Positions 32,019 to 42,691 of a DNA stretch of 64,000 nt are shown piece by piece. The translations under genes and the position numbers were made by a program. The notes below the pieces were generated by a model. That model searched no databases. It worked only from the letters and a program-made list of their open reading frames with translations, and had not been told where the DNA came from. This DNA comes from Apostichopus japonicus. Lineage: Eukaryota; Echinodermata; Holothuroidea; Aspidochirotida; Stichopodidae. Numbering within the stretch: position 1 is the stretch's first letter; every line of letters starts with the position of its first letter. The stretch spans positions 9,834,764 to 9,898,763 of the forward strand of contig NC_092583.1 in NCBI RefSeq assembly GCF_037975245.1, read 5' to 3'.

Positions 32019-32578
32019 TATGTTGGTACTAGATGAGACTAGTGGAACACTAGTAGTTGTTACTCGGAGTTTCACGCGTTATAGCGATCTTCAGACAACT
32101 GGTAGCTTCAAGTTATGCTCCATGAATATATAGGATCCTCGTCGGGATTACCGGGGATTATGCGGTTGTTGGTGTATTGTTCTGCCGGTGTATTCTCTTT
32201 CGCGTCCGTTCTGTTGGTGGGTTTGTAAGACTTTCTTCGGTGTTCGGCTGTTGGTGTATTCTCTTTTGCGTCCGTTCTGTTGTTGGGGTTTTTTGCCTTC
32301 CTTCGGTGCTCACTCCTTAGGTGTGTGTGGTTCTCTTGACGGTGTTTGGTGGTTGGACTGGAGATGTTTATGTAGAACTTGTTTTCGTGGCGGCACTTCG
32401 ATATGAGCTCTGGGCGTTTGTTCAGGAGGGTCCGTTTGTCTGCGTTGATAATGATGAGTTTTTCAGTGAGACAGAGGTTGCACCGCTTCGACTCGTTGCT
32501 GTAGGCTTTGGCTCTGCTGGCGATCGACCAATTGATAGTGAATGGCTGGTTGTTCTTTTTCAGCTGCCAGATGTGCTT
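32019..32578 (-). mobile_element. Second Penelope-like element, 3' part
   Basis: Minus-strand fragment of a different Penelope group: the C-terminal coding region (32108-32578) plus a 3' tail (32107 down to 32019) containing TCTGAAGATCGCTATAACGC and GTGAAACTCCGAGTAACAAC, strings typical of Penelope 3' ends. The 5' side is cut by the (TA)n at 32577-32705. Confidence 0.85.
32108..32578 (-). pseudogene. C-terminus of a GIY-YIG Penelope protein (fragment)
   Basis: Open without a stop for 156 codons. It begins [19 protein letters not shown], then [37 protein letters not shown], and ends in a hydrophilic tail with an internal repeat (NRTDAKENTP twice) before the stop at 32108-32110. The IW.LK...F...[12 protein letters not shown] and LISKCRH.NKF motifs are the conserved C-terminal block that follows the GIY-YIG nuclease in one branch of Penelope-like proteins; the two Cys pairs may bind metal. 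The nuclease and RT are missing: reading runs into a TA microsatellite. It is unlike the 29-31 kb element, which lacks this block. The plus-strand ORF over the same bases is a shadow. Confidence 0.85.
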
Positions 32579-32587
32579 ATATATATA

Positions 32588-32639
<52 letters not shown>

Positions 32640-32655
32640 CATACATACATATATA

Positions 32656-32705
<50 letters not shown>
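32577..32705. repeat. (TA)n microsatellite
   Basis: About 130 bp of TA with a CATA interruption near 32635-32648. It abuts the 5' side of the second Penelope fragment. Confidence 0.95.
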
Positions 32706-32708
<3 letters not shown>

Positions 32709-33148
32709 TTAATAATCTCTATCGTGTCACACACTGCTTGTACTTTACAACGAACGAGAATATTGAAAAAGACTTTTCAATGACAACTTCAAGAGAGCAA
32801 ACATTATACAACAAAGAAAGTATAATAGCTGTGGATGAAAAGATGCTGGTTGCTCTTGTGATCATGTTACGTGAAAAAGGAAGTACATTTCAAGGGTAAT
32901 CAAGGGCAATCACAGTCAACTCTCTCTATCCCTGGCAGAACATTAACACTGTCACAGAAACACAATTGCCTATTAGAAGTGTGAATAACACAAAAACATG
33001 AAATCATTAGGAATGTGATCAAAGAATGTCTTTATAAAATAACAGAAAAAGACAACACTAACACTAAAATAGAAAGTCAGCAGGCTTAACCATTCCTTGC
33101 CATTTTATATGAGATGGCAAACTGCAAAATTTTAGGTTCTTGTACTAT
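32706..33148. other. No gene recognised
   Basis: Unique AT-rich sequence without recognisable coding signals. Confidence 0.4.
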
Positions 33149-33480
33149 GGGAACTGTGTCACAAGTAGGACATCGAGGTGGGGGGGGGGAGGGGGATGCG
33201 TAGGATGAGATCATTTGTGCTGGGCAGTTTCACAAAATAGGCACTAAAGATTCATACAATCTGTTGCTCTGTGGATAATAATCTTTTATTATTTAATATT
33301 GGTTTAGCCTTGCTGCAGGGGATTTTGCAGCTGCTGCAGCCAGGCTGCATAGGATGAAATCTTTTAAGCTGTGCAGTTTCATACAATTAGAACTGCTGGT
33401 CTCCAAGATAATCTCTTTTGCTTGATATTGATTCAGCCTTGCTGCAGGGGATTTTGCAGCTGCTGCAGCTTTTCTATTGA
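33149..33480 (-). mobile_element. GCAGCC-TIR family, copy 3 with internal duplication
   Basis: The terminus GGAACTGTGTCACAAGTAGG at 33149 is the family end in minus orientation; GGCAGTTTCACAAAATAGGC follows. The block TTGCTGCAGGGGATTTTGCA GCTGCTGCAGC occurs twice (33311-33341 and 33438-33468), a duplication of about 127 bp. Confidence 0.75.
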
Positions 33481-34340
33481 CTGTATTCCTTTAATAAGAT
33501 GGATTGCTAGACAACACAAAAACACATGTATACACACATGCACGACGCCCACACATATACCATCATAGATGCTTTTCGCCTTCGTCAAGGAATCACACAT
33601 ATATGAAGCTTGATAATTCAGACATAAACAAGACTTAAAAAAGAAAATCACATATTAACTGTTTTTCCGACCATGTTTACTGCGTTTGTCTCTTTTGAGA
33701 TTTATGTGAATAAATTACGGAACAATCTGACGGTCGGTTGGTTAATTTCAAGAGTTCTCTGGACGGTGCCCCTGCTCCCCTCACACCCCCCCCCACCCCC
33801 AATTGGCATCCTTCATGATACAAAACATGAAATCGAAGTGTCTGTTCAAGATGAGCTAGCAACTTTGGACTCAAGTGAGCACAACATCCGTAGCTCGGGA
33901 CCTAATGAACCCGCGATTGAAAGAACGCAGCTGACATTTTTGGCAACAAGGTTGTCTCTTTTAAAGAAACACAGGTTTGACTGTTTTGTCTCTGAATGAG
34001 TTTTGCTTCAAAAAATATAGAAACTGTCAACAATTTGGCATCTTTCCCTATAAGAAAAAAGAAGGCTTGGTTACTGTTTGCAAGTCTAGATGCATTTAAA
34101 CAGTGCAATGTTATTCTGGTCAAATCTGGAAGGACACAATGAGACAAATGCACCCTGAGCACCTTTAATTCACCTGAAAAAAATTGCATGTCTTTTTTTT
34201 TCTTTTTTTTTTAAATATTTAAATAAATTTAAATAAATAAATGAAAATGAAATTGCATGTCACTGAATGGTTATCAATGTACATCAAGGTTTTTTGGGGG
34301 GGTTTTTTGGCAATCGGTAAGACCACCTTCTAACAACAAG
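33481..34340. other. No host gene; short (CA)n at 33520-33560
   Basis: 33555-33600 (TTTTCGCCTTCGTCAAGG) resembles the sequence beside the (CA)n at 54010-54110. GCAGCTGACATTTTTGG (33929) recurs at 50005, a dispersed repeat of unknown type. Confidence 0.4.
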
Positions 34341-34349
34341 CCCAATAAC

Positions 34350-34995
34350 AGAGATGCCAACCTCTTGACACAAAAAACAGACTGAATATCCTAAAAAATC
34401 AGATTTTTGAGAGAAAAAACAGATTTTCACAAAAACTTGACACTACCACTGGCCCGTTGGCCCCGGGCCAGTAAAATGTCAGAAAAATGTTTAACTGGTA
34501 AGAACTGGCAAGTAAAATGTTTGCTTTTTCAATAACATCTAATGAGAAACTTGTAAAGCATCTGTAATAATTCTTATGATGCAAAAAGGGTGTTTAAATG
34601 CATAATGAGAATAATGATACAGCTTTACTTGCTTGCATATTTTGGGCCAATGAGAATTTGGTTCAAGCCAGAAGTAGAAGTGAGCAAAAAATTACTGTAT
34701 AGACTTGCATTATACTCATGGAAATATGAGCCACATTCCTGTTAACTGACATTATAAACCAATTAAAAGAAAAAAAGTGTCAGATATTTCAAAAAATCAA
34801 ATATGAATTGCAGCATGTAGCAAGGTTATTGATCAACGATTCCAACAACAAAAAACAAAAAAATTCAACCAAAAAAAAACATTTTTTTTTTTTTGAAAGA
34901 TGAAAAGTCGTATTTTCAAGAGGCCAATCGTATTATCGTATTTCACTTTTTTTATTGTACTAAATACGATAAAATCGTACTGGTTGGCATCTCTG
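34350..34995. mobile_element. hAT-like element, about 645 bp, non-autonomous
   Basis: Inverted termini AGAGATGCCAACC (34350) and GGTTGGCATCTCT (to 34994). Flanking 8-mers CCAATAAC (34342-34349) and GCAATAAC (34995-35002) match at 7 of 8 bases. Interior motifs include GGCCCCGGGCCAGTAAAATG, and a right-hand part rich in ATCGTATT. There is no transposase; ORFs inside are short and repetitive. Confidence 0.75.
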
Positions 34996-35110
34996 CAATA
35001 ACTATAGTTAAGATCATATACCATATATCTTATCATCAATTTATATGGATCACATTGCTCATGAATTATACTGTCAATTAGTCAAATGTTTGCAACATTT
35101 TATCCCTTAC

Positions 35111-35249
35111 CTGTACACCTTTGGTTGTAAAGCATGTAGTAAAAATGTTGTAATGGGATACCCAATATATGATCGTTCCATGTATATAGATGCCACCTTC
35201 CCAAAAGCATAAATGTATTTATACTTTGTCACCTCTCCAACATAATGGT
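35111..35249 (-). CDS. Candidate host exon C (139 nt)
   Basis: On the minus strand, TCTCCTCCTTTTCCCCTAAAAG is an excellent 3' splice site and ...GTGTACAG|GTAAGG an excellent donor. The 139-nt exon starts with two bases finishing a codon, reads HYVGEVTKYKYIYAFGKVAS then IYMERSYIGYPITTFLLHAL QPKVY, and ends with two bases. Upstream candidate exon B (38673-38814) ends with one base (G), which with AC gives GAC (Asp), so the phases fit. The family is not recognised; the segment is rich in Tyr and alternating hydrophobic residues. The frame stays open upstream by chance through 35412. Confidence 0.45.
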
Positions 35250-36105
35250 CTTTTAGGGGAAAAGGAGGAGAGAGATCACTGTTTACCTTTATCCCATCGG
35301 ACGTACTGACTTCATAAGGGAACACAGGTTTCTGGTCGACCGATATCATACGACTACGATGACGACAAATATTGGCAAATTCAGTGATTTGGTGATATCC
35401 TTTCAAGAACATGACCCGAATTTCTATTGACTTTTTGAGTTCATGCCTTGTTCCGCATTGACAATGATACGTCAGCCCAATTTTCTAAAAGCATATAACC
35501 TTATCACCCCCATGACACCTAACACAAAAGCAACCTTCCTTCCCAGAAATGACATGGAATTGATGACTAACACTTACAATCAAACATGTTTACTGATAAG
35601 CTATTTCTATATAGATACCTTTTGGGCAACAGGCCATGTCAAAGAGGAAAGCTGCAGCAGCTGATAAAAATCCTGCTCGGCTATAATGAAACAATATCGA
35701 CCAAAAATGTTGGAATTAGTTCTCTGATATTTTATTGAGCACAGGTTTGTATGGCTGGACTGATCAGATGGGTTGGGAGGTGGGCGTGGGAGGTGAGGGT
35801 GGGAGTGGGAGATTTGGGCGGGAGGTCTACAACTGCTGGGGCTGCATGGATAAGGGGGGGGGGCTAGAGGATATATTTTACCATTTTCATATTATATACG
35901 TAAGGAAAGGTGGAGACTTCAAAGAGGAGGCCCAACTTGGCATAACTGTTCCCAATGGCCCTGCAGATTATATATGCACACTGTAACTGTATTTTCAAAT
36001 TCATTGAAGGCATATATATGTACATAATGCACAGAATCGGGGAAATTCAGCCAACCTTGGCCTCGTCCTACCAACGGCTCCTAGGAGAAAAAAATCTAAA
36101 AAATT
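35250..36105. other. Putative intron sequence, G-rich tract
   Basis: G-rich run at 35765-35870 (GGGGGGGGGCTAG-like). No repeats or genes recognised. Confidence 0.35.
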
Positions 36106-36415
36106 ATGAATGACGATGACCACCCACTACGTTTGTGTCTGAACAAAACAGTGTTCTCTCGGAGTGGTAGGATGAGGCTGCCGTTTATAGCCAGTACAAA
36201 TAGGCACCCCTCTTCTCTTATTCCACAATGTATAAAACTTCATAATTTAAATTTAATTTGTCACTGTGCAATGTTTCATATATGTCCTGCTTTGTTTATT
36301 TGTTCTTGCCCTTTTGTGACTTTTTAGTTTATTTATATTTGTATAATACTGTTTTTATGTGCGCATTCAGTTACCCTTTGTGGGGTTTAATAAAGTTTAT
36401 CTTATCTAATCTTAC
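36106..36415 (+). mobile_element. LINE (CR1/L2-like) 3' end
   Basis: The frame reads HPLRLCLNKTVFSRSGRMRL, then PFIASTNRHPSSLIPQCIKL HN, the C-terminal block of CR1/L2-class ORF2 proteins ('SR.GR..LP...TNR...SFIP..I.L.N'). A short 3' UTR ends with AATAAAG and a tail of TTATCTTATCTAATC (36388-36412). About 60 codons remain; everything 5' is lost. Confidence 0.8.
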
Positions 36416-36419
36416 ATGA

Positions 36420-36873
36420 TTTACCTTCCAATGTGGTAACGTTCAGAGTAAAGCTACTTGTGTGCTCACTATACATGCAGAAAGCAACTTGGTTTTTTTG
36501 GCAAGCTGTAAAATAGCTCTTTCTAGAAGGTCATATATTTGATATAAAATAATGATAATCAAATAATAATCAAATTATATATTTGATATAAAATAATAAT
36601 AATCAAAATTTATTGTACCACAACTCATTAGTAATGGTCACTTGGCATAATTAGAATTGAAATTTTGAACTTTTGAAACAAAGACAGAATGCATACATGC
36701 ATGATTTCAAGCCGAAATACAATGATTTAGAGATTCGATGTTTCAAGGAGGATAGTTTATTGCCACTTCAAGATCCAGAGACCGTCTCATAAACCAATCA
36801 GTATAAATGATGTCATAATTGAAAGCTGGGAATGTCATTCCGACAAATCCAATCAATGTCCCCATTCCGCTTT
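36420..36873. other. No gene recognised
   Basis: AT-rich DNA with short local duplications (ATATTTGATATAAAATAAT near 36534 and 36580). Confidence 0.4.
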
Positions 36874-37242
36874 ATAGAGGGCATTGTGGTAAAGGATGAT
36901 CTAAGGATTACAGGTTCAAGCCCTGGCAAGGCACTCAATCTCCGTTGCCTCTCTTCACCCTGGTGTATAAATGGGGACTTGTAAGGTTACTTGTAAATAT
37001 AGTTGCGTGTGCCAGTTTGTGGTTGCAACCTATGGGAAGTCCCCCGGGGGACACGCGGTTGTGGTGCACTGTGGTGCCCCAGGAGAGATTGATTGAATTG
37101 CGCACACTTAGGTGTGTAGGTGTGACAAGTTACCAATCACCAAGGCTAATTTGTACACGCTATGGTACATTTAGCGCCTTTGAACAATTTCTGTTGATTT
37201 TGGCGCTATATAAATGTCTTCTGATTGATTAATTGATTGATT
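36874..37242 (+). mobile_element. tRNA-derived SINE with L2-like tail
   Basis: The head carries a B box GGTTCAAGCCC (36913-36923) and a weak A box (GGCATTGTGGTAAAGG). The body has ACTTGTAAGGTTACTTGTAA and a GC-rich GGTGCACTGTGGTGCC. The 3' end forms a hairpin AGCGCC...GGCGCT followed by ATATAAAT and a (GATT)n tail. The hairpin plus GCGCTATATAA matches the 3' end of the LINE at 10157-10610, suggesting an L2-type partner. Confidence 0.75.
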
Positions 37243-38672
37243 CCGATACATGAAGACATGCACCAAAGATGCAAGGGCAGGAAAAGTTTGCTCTTTGAGG
37301 AGGTTTCTGTAGCGATATATCCCGATAGAGATACTCTCTTCACATAAAATTTTAGCACTAACTTTATATATATACCAAATCTTTTTTTATTTTATTGATT
37401 GATTTAATGCTTAAAATATGTAAATGAACTTGAACGGATAAAAACTGACAGCCAAACTATTAAGACAATGTAAAAAAAGGACAAAGACATTTGTGGAGAA
37501 GGTTCTCTTTGAGATGACTTCCCCCGCCATTTTCTGGGTTGTATCAAATGATACTCGATCCCCGCGGTTACATGGTATGCAGAGGTACAGGTCACAAGTT
37601 CGAATCCCATTTTTTTCGAAGCCATAAATTTTAAATATATTTGAAATTCCGAAAGCCATAAATGTCTTTGCTCTTTAGTAGATCATGCTGACGGATCAAC
37701 CGTTGAATATTCAGAATAAGTTTAGACTCCTTTTTTGTTTTTTCGATTTAATTTGGGATGCCTCACACGGTCAAGCAGTGAGTGAGAAAGATTGATGTGT
37801 CTACAAAGTTCAATTTTTTTTTTCTGAACTGGTTACTGTAGATCTGCAGATAACCATCTCCCTTATTTACAAAGCGGCTTCTCTAAAAATTTCTTGTAAC
37901 CGTGGTATTAACCACCACTCTAACTTCTCTTAAAGATAGCCTGATATTTGGCATTGCACAACGATGAGTTGATATGGCCTCTCCTTTAATCTTCCACACA
38001 CCACCCCCTCCCCCCTCCCCCCTCCAAAAAAAAAAAAACTCATAGTAAATTAAGGAAACATTCAATCAAAACAGAAACCAATATAAAACATATGAAATAT
38101 TAAAAAAAAAACATTTTTTTACTACCATACGTCTTTTTCAACATGTGGTGAATAAACATAACACAAACAAATAAACAATTATATGCAAGATAATACTCCA
38201 GATGTTACATTTCTGCACAGCCGAGTAAGCTTTCAAATTCAAATTCATATGATACATATCTAAAAAAACCGAGTTTGTATTCAATTTCAGATGTAACATA
38301 TCTGCACAACTGAGTTAGCATTCAATTTCATATGATACATATCTACACAACGGAGTAAGCAATCAATTCCAAGGCCAAAGCTAACAACTTCAACCTTGAT
38401 GATGACCTACATCTTTCGTATTCCTGACTCCATCGTTACGAAAATCTATAGATATCGGCTTTTCTTTAACTGACGAAAAATTACCTACAAGAAGAGAAAC
38501 CAATCAATTCCTTGCAGGCTTTCTTAATATCAAAAGCCCTCATCGAGTTGTCACGGTGATTCAAGAAAACAGCCATGTGCAAGTGATTCATTTCATTTTG
38601 ACTCACATTCCAATTTTAACTTTCTTTTTTTCTTCTTTTTTTCTCTTTCTTTTAACTAACTTTCCACCTTAC
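37243..38672. other. Putative intron; tandem repeat at 38205-38370
   Basis: 38205-38370 contains about four copies of a 40-60 bp unit with CATATGATACATATCT and ACGGAGTAAGC blocks. A B-box-like AAGTTCGAATCCC lies at 37595-37607 without a clear A box. Otherwise unremarkable. Confidence 0.5.
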
Positions 38673-38814
38673 CTTCGATTGAGAGCGGAGAAAAGTCTTC
38701 CCACAGAGCATTAAATTCCATATTACGTGAATTGACTATGATGCCCTCAACCTTGAATTCATCCTCATTAAGCGCACACGGCTGCAATTCACAACAACAC
38801 TCTCTGTAACATCC
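38673..38814 (-). CDS. Candidate host exon B (142 nt), cysteine-rich
   Basis: The minus-strand 3' splice site CTGTGCCTTTTTGTCTGTCAG and donor CGAAG|GTAAGG are both near consensus. The exon starts in phase 0 with GCYRECCCELQPCALNED, continues EFKVEGIIVNSRNMEFNALW and EDFSPLSIE, and leaves one G. Five Cys in the first 13 residues suggest an extracellular or metal-binding segment. Splicing to exon C (35111-35249) keeps the frame and creates Asp at the junction, implying an intron of about 3.4 kb. No protein family is recognised. Candidate exon A (56133-56204) ends in the phase this exon needs, but other exons may lie between. Confidence 0.5.
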
Positions 38815-41380
38815 CTGACAGACAAAAAGGCACAGATCTATACAGGGAAAATCCAATCCAATCCTCCTTTTAACAATGACCGGTATTTTCTGTGAATTTG
38901 TTTGTCCAATGTAAAGCAAATGAATGACACTCCTTTAAACTGCTTGCGGTATTATAAAATTCTATTCCCTCTGTTTTCATTCAAGACAATTCTCCGGTAT
39001 GTATTCACACCTTCGAGTTAATCATACATAGAATTGTAACCAGAACGGCTCGTTTTCACGATAGAACTGCAGCAAAATTCCAACACACACACACGCGCTC
39101 TCTTTTTCCTTGTTTTTTCCCCCCCTAAAGAAATGTTAAAGGTGCCTTCCCACAAGTCCACAGCTGCAAAAATTGAAAAAAAAAACCAATCAAGCATGCA
39201 ACCATTCTGTACAAAAGAAGAAAGAAACAAAAGCTGCTTTCTGAACCTGCAGTTTTAACACAAACCAGTGGCTGTTTATGACTTAAAACACACAGGGTTC
39301 ATCTAAACAAAAGTACGTAGTAGTAGAAAACGGCAGAGAGGTCAGATTGGTTGGCTATTTCAGAGAAGGTATAATCAGGTAGAACTATAAAGCAATCAAG
39401 TTGCATCCACTACCGACGACGACACCGACGAATGCACAGACGGACGGACAACTGCAGAAATGCCTCGGCTACCAAGAGATTCGGGTTTCAGAGTTTAACC
39501 CAGAGCATAATGCTAATATGCAATCTCTCACCGAGATGAACAACGACACTGTGTGAATACATAATGTCCATCACACAGAGTCAATATGTATGTATACATA
39601 TATATATATAGAGCATAACAACTGTCCAGCTTGGGAAGCAGATTATGTAGGGCAGGTTTTGCAAGGACACCTTTTTGAAGGTCAAAATATTATAATTCCA
39701 AAAAGGTTAATAAGCAGAAATTTTGACCACTTAGATAATAGGCAGAAGGATATTGTGTGCATAACGTATATTACCACGACAGGGTAAACAGATTTCTAAT
39801 TAGGTCAGTAGGGCGTAGAGAGTGTGGGGGAAAAAAATATTGAAGGAAGAAAGGATGGAAGTTACTCTCATTTTGACGTTAAACTCTGAGATAGAAAGCA
39901 GAACCTGACATAGCGAGCGGGATTATAAAACCATTGGCAATAGTTGCCCTCAAATTTGAAGACACTCACTGAAACCAAAATGGCAGAAACAACAACAAAA
40001 ACAACAACAACACAAATACACACACGCACACAAACGGGAATAAACATAAGAATTCTACGTCCTCGCAAAAATGATTTCAAAAAATTTCCCCCCAAATTTT
40101 TTTTTTTTTTCTTCTTTCTTTCTTTCTTCCTTCATACTGGCATACAATTTAAAGCAATTGTCCACATATAATAAAATAACAAAAAATAATAAAACCACAA
40201 AAATAAAAAAAAACTTACAACAAAAGGTATCTAATTTAATTTTCAATACATATACAATTTGACTACATGGTATGCGGGTCGACAATTCAAACTAGACTGA
40301 GGGCGCAATCCAGAGTTTTCTAAGCGGCCTGGTAATATTTTTTTTACGGTCTTAAAATCTGACAGTTTCTTACGGTGTTCAACTTTTTGATTAGAGAAAA
40401 AAACATTAATTGCTATGTACAACAGAGTATATTAGCATCTGATTTTATGATTATCTTCTGTTGACAGATATTTGAAATGGTTTTAAGCAAATTTACGATA
40501 AAGTCCTCATTTAAATGCAGGTAAACAACCATCAGCTGTCTTTACTAGTAGTATGCTTTACCCTTTCGTCAGTATAACCTTGACTTACGAGCACACAAAC
40601 ATGGAACTATTTTTTTCTTTCTTTTTAAACAGACGGAGGAAATTTAATACTGAAATCCTTCAGAGGAATATTTTGTCGAGTGAAAATTTTCATATTCAAA
40701 AAAGGGGAAACTTTACCTTCAACTATGATTAATGACTGTCAGTTTTAACGAAACGGTTCGTCCAGGAAGGTTTTCATTTTGGCTGACTGTGAACCCTGTC
40801 AGGAATTACCTTTCACAAGGACTAGACTATTATTACTCTTGTTTCATGTGACAGTGTTGATTCGTCTGAGAACATTCAAGAAGTTTCACAAAGTAAGGAT
40901 GCAGTACATGATAGACAGATTATTAATTCCTTAAGGACCTTGCAGACATCAACAGGAAGTTATAACTGGCAAATTTTTCTCTCTGACTGTTATCATGTCT
41001 CCGGCACTCACAGGCAGATATTTTCTTCGACAAAAGAAAAAAAAAATTGAATTCCGACATACATAGGAGTGCTCTCTGAATCCAGTCTCGCTCAGATTCA
41101 GCTGTATTCAACTCCATCCTATTCATTCTTTATTCAACGATATTCAACTCTATCTTGCTCTATCCAACTCTACCCAGCTCTAACCCAATTTGGATCCAGA
41201 GGGAAAGTAGGAGATAAAAGACAAAGACAAATGATATTTTCAGTGTAGATGCCAGACTTGCAATATGAGTACAACATTGTGAATACCAGAACTCCTCTTG
41301 GAATGAACAATATGAGTACAAGGCTCTAAGAACAAATAATGAGTACTTAATTTTGCACTCGTACCTATATTAAATTCCAT
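38815..41380. other. No gene recognised (putative intron)
   Basis: Contains a 3' splice-like TTTTTTTCAATTTTTGCAG on the minus strand near 39175 without a usable donor, a TA tract at 39590-39612, and (ACA)n/(AC)n at 39985-40035. Confidence 0.4.
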
Positions 41381-41384
41381 TAAT

Positions 41385-41905
41385 GAGCCCGAGAACGAGT
41401 ACGAATCCCTGAGAATGAGTACAGGTAAAGACTCACTACGAGTACAAGGACCCACTACGAGTACAAGTAAGGAGCCACTAGAGTACAAGTAAGGATCCAC
41501 TACAAGTACAAATAAGGACCCACTACGAGTACAAATAAGGACCCACTACAAGTACAAGTACAAGGACCTACTACAAGTACAAGTAAGGACCTACTACAAG
41601 TACAAGTAAGGACCCACTACAAGTACAAGTAAGGACCCACTATGAGTACAAGGACCTACTACATGTACAAGTAAGGACCCAATACGAGTACAAATTAGGA
41701 CCCACTACATGCACAAGGACCCAATATGAGTACAAGTAAGACCCAAAACAAGTACAAGTAAGGACCCACTACAAGCACAAGGACCCAATATGAGTACAAA
41801 TAAGGACACAATACAAGTACAAGCAAGGACCCAATACGAGTACAAGTACAGATCCACTACGAATACAAATAAGGACCCTAAATGAGTCTGGTCGATCGAT
41901 GCACC
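41385..41905. repeat. Minisatellite, 23-bp unit with 17-bp variants
   Basis: About 20 copies of AAGGACCCACTACAAGTACA AGT, some shortened to a 17-bp form (AAGGACCTACTACATGTAC). Edges are more diverged (GAATGAGTACAGGTAAAGAC). Minus-strand ORFs at 41240-41960 (repeating GSLLVLV-like words) are products of the array. Confidence 0.95.
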
Positions 41906-42691
41906 CCGAAGCAAAGATAAACTTGGGGTCAAAACGTGACATTAGTGGCTGCATGAACATCGTCCATCGGTGTACGCAGCACGTTTCCAGAGTTAATACA
42001 GCTGTTATTAAACGTTTCCTTTTGGCACAGCCAGATGGGAGCTGGCTTTAGCAGGCAATGGGTCAATCAATCAAGCCCATAATCCCATAATGTGACTTGG
42101 CAGAAACTTTCCAGCAGCGACACCGAGAAGCCTGAATGAGATTGACAACAGTATTACTCCTACATCCTTTCGAGGACCTCTGGGCTGTTTGAATTTTACG
42201 GGGGCAGGCGACCTTGAGATCACTTTCTTTCAAGGAAGCAAACTTGACCTCTCAGCCTGGAAGGTTAATGTCTAAGATAGCTCGTCTCCTTTCCTCTTGT
42301 TTTAAGTTATATCCTGTCTATTGTCTTCATAAATTTTGTTCTCATTTCAATGTTTACTTAATTTTACTATAATGAAAAGCATAATCTCATTAGGAAACGA
42401 GGACTTTTGCGATATATATTCGTACATGATCTATTCCAACAGAGGTCAGACAGAGTGTGGCCGAATTTTGAGAACTTGAAGGGAGATAAGGATGTATTTT
42501 AATATTTATAGCGGCGGAGGGGGTGTGCTTGCCAAAACCATGAGCATAAACCAGAATACACATTTAGAGCAAGTTTGACGAAGCTTTACCGTATGCCCTT
42601 AATCAATAAAAGATACGATTTTGACTGAACAAAAATGCCGTTCAAAACCATTCACCAATGGGGGGCCTCTCCAGCCACGTCCCCACAAGCC
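41906..42691. other. No gene recognised
   Basis: Unique sequence without recognisable features. Confidence 0.4.

Noticed and set aside
32321-32899. 192-codon plus-strand ORF
   Set aside because: Antisense shadow of the Penelope C-terminal fragment followed by TA-repeat codons.
37560-37625. A further SINE, from the B-box-like AAGTTCGAATCCC
   Set aside because: There is no convincing A box at the right distance and no second copy in the window.
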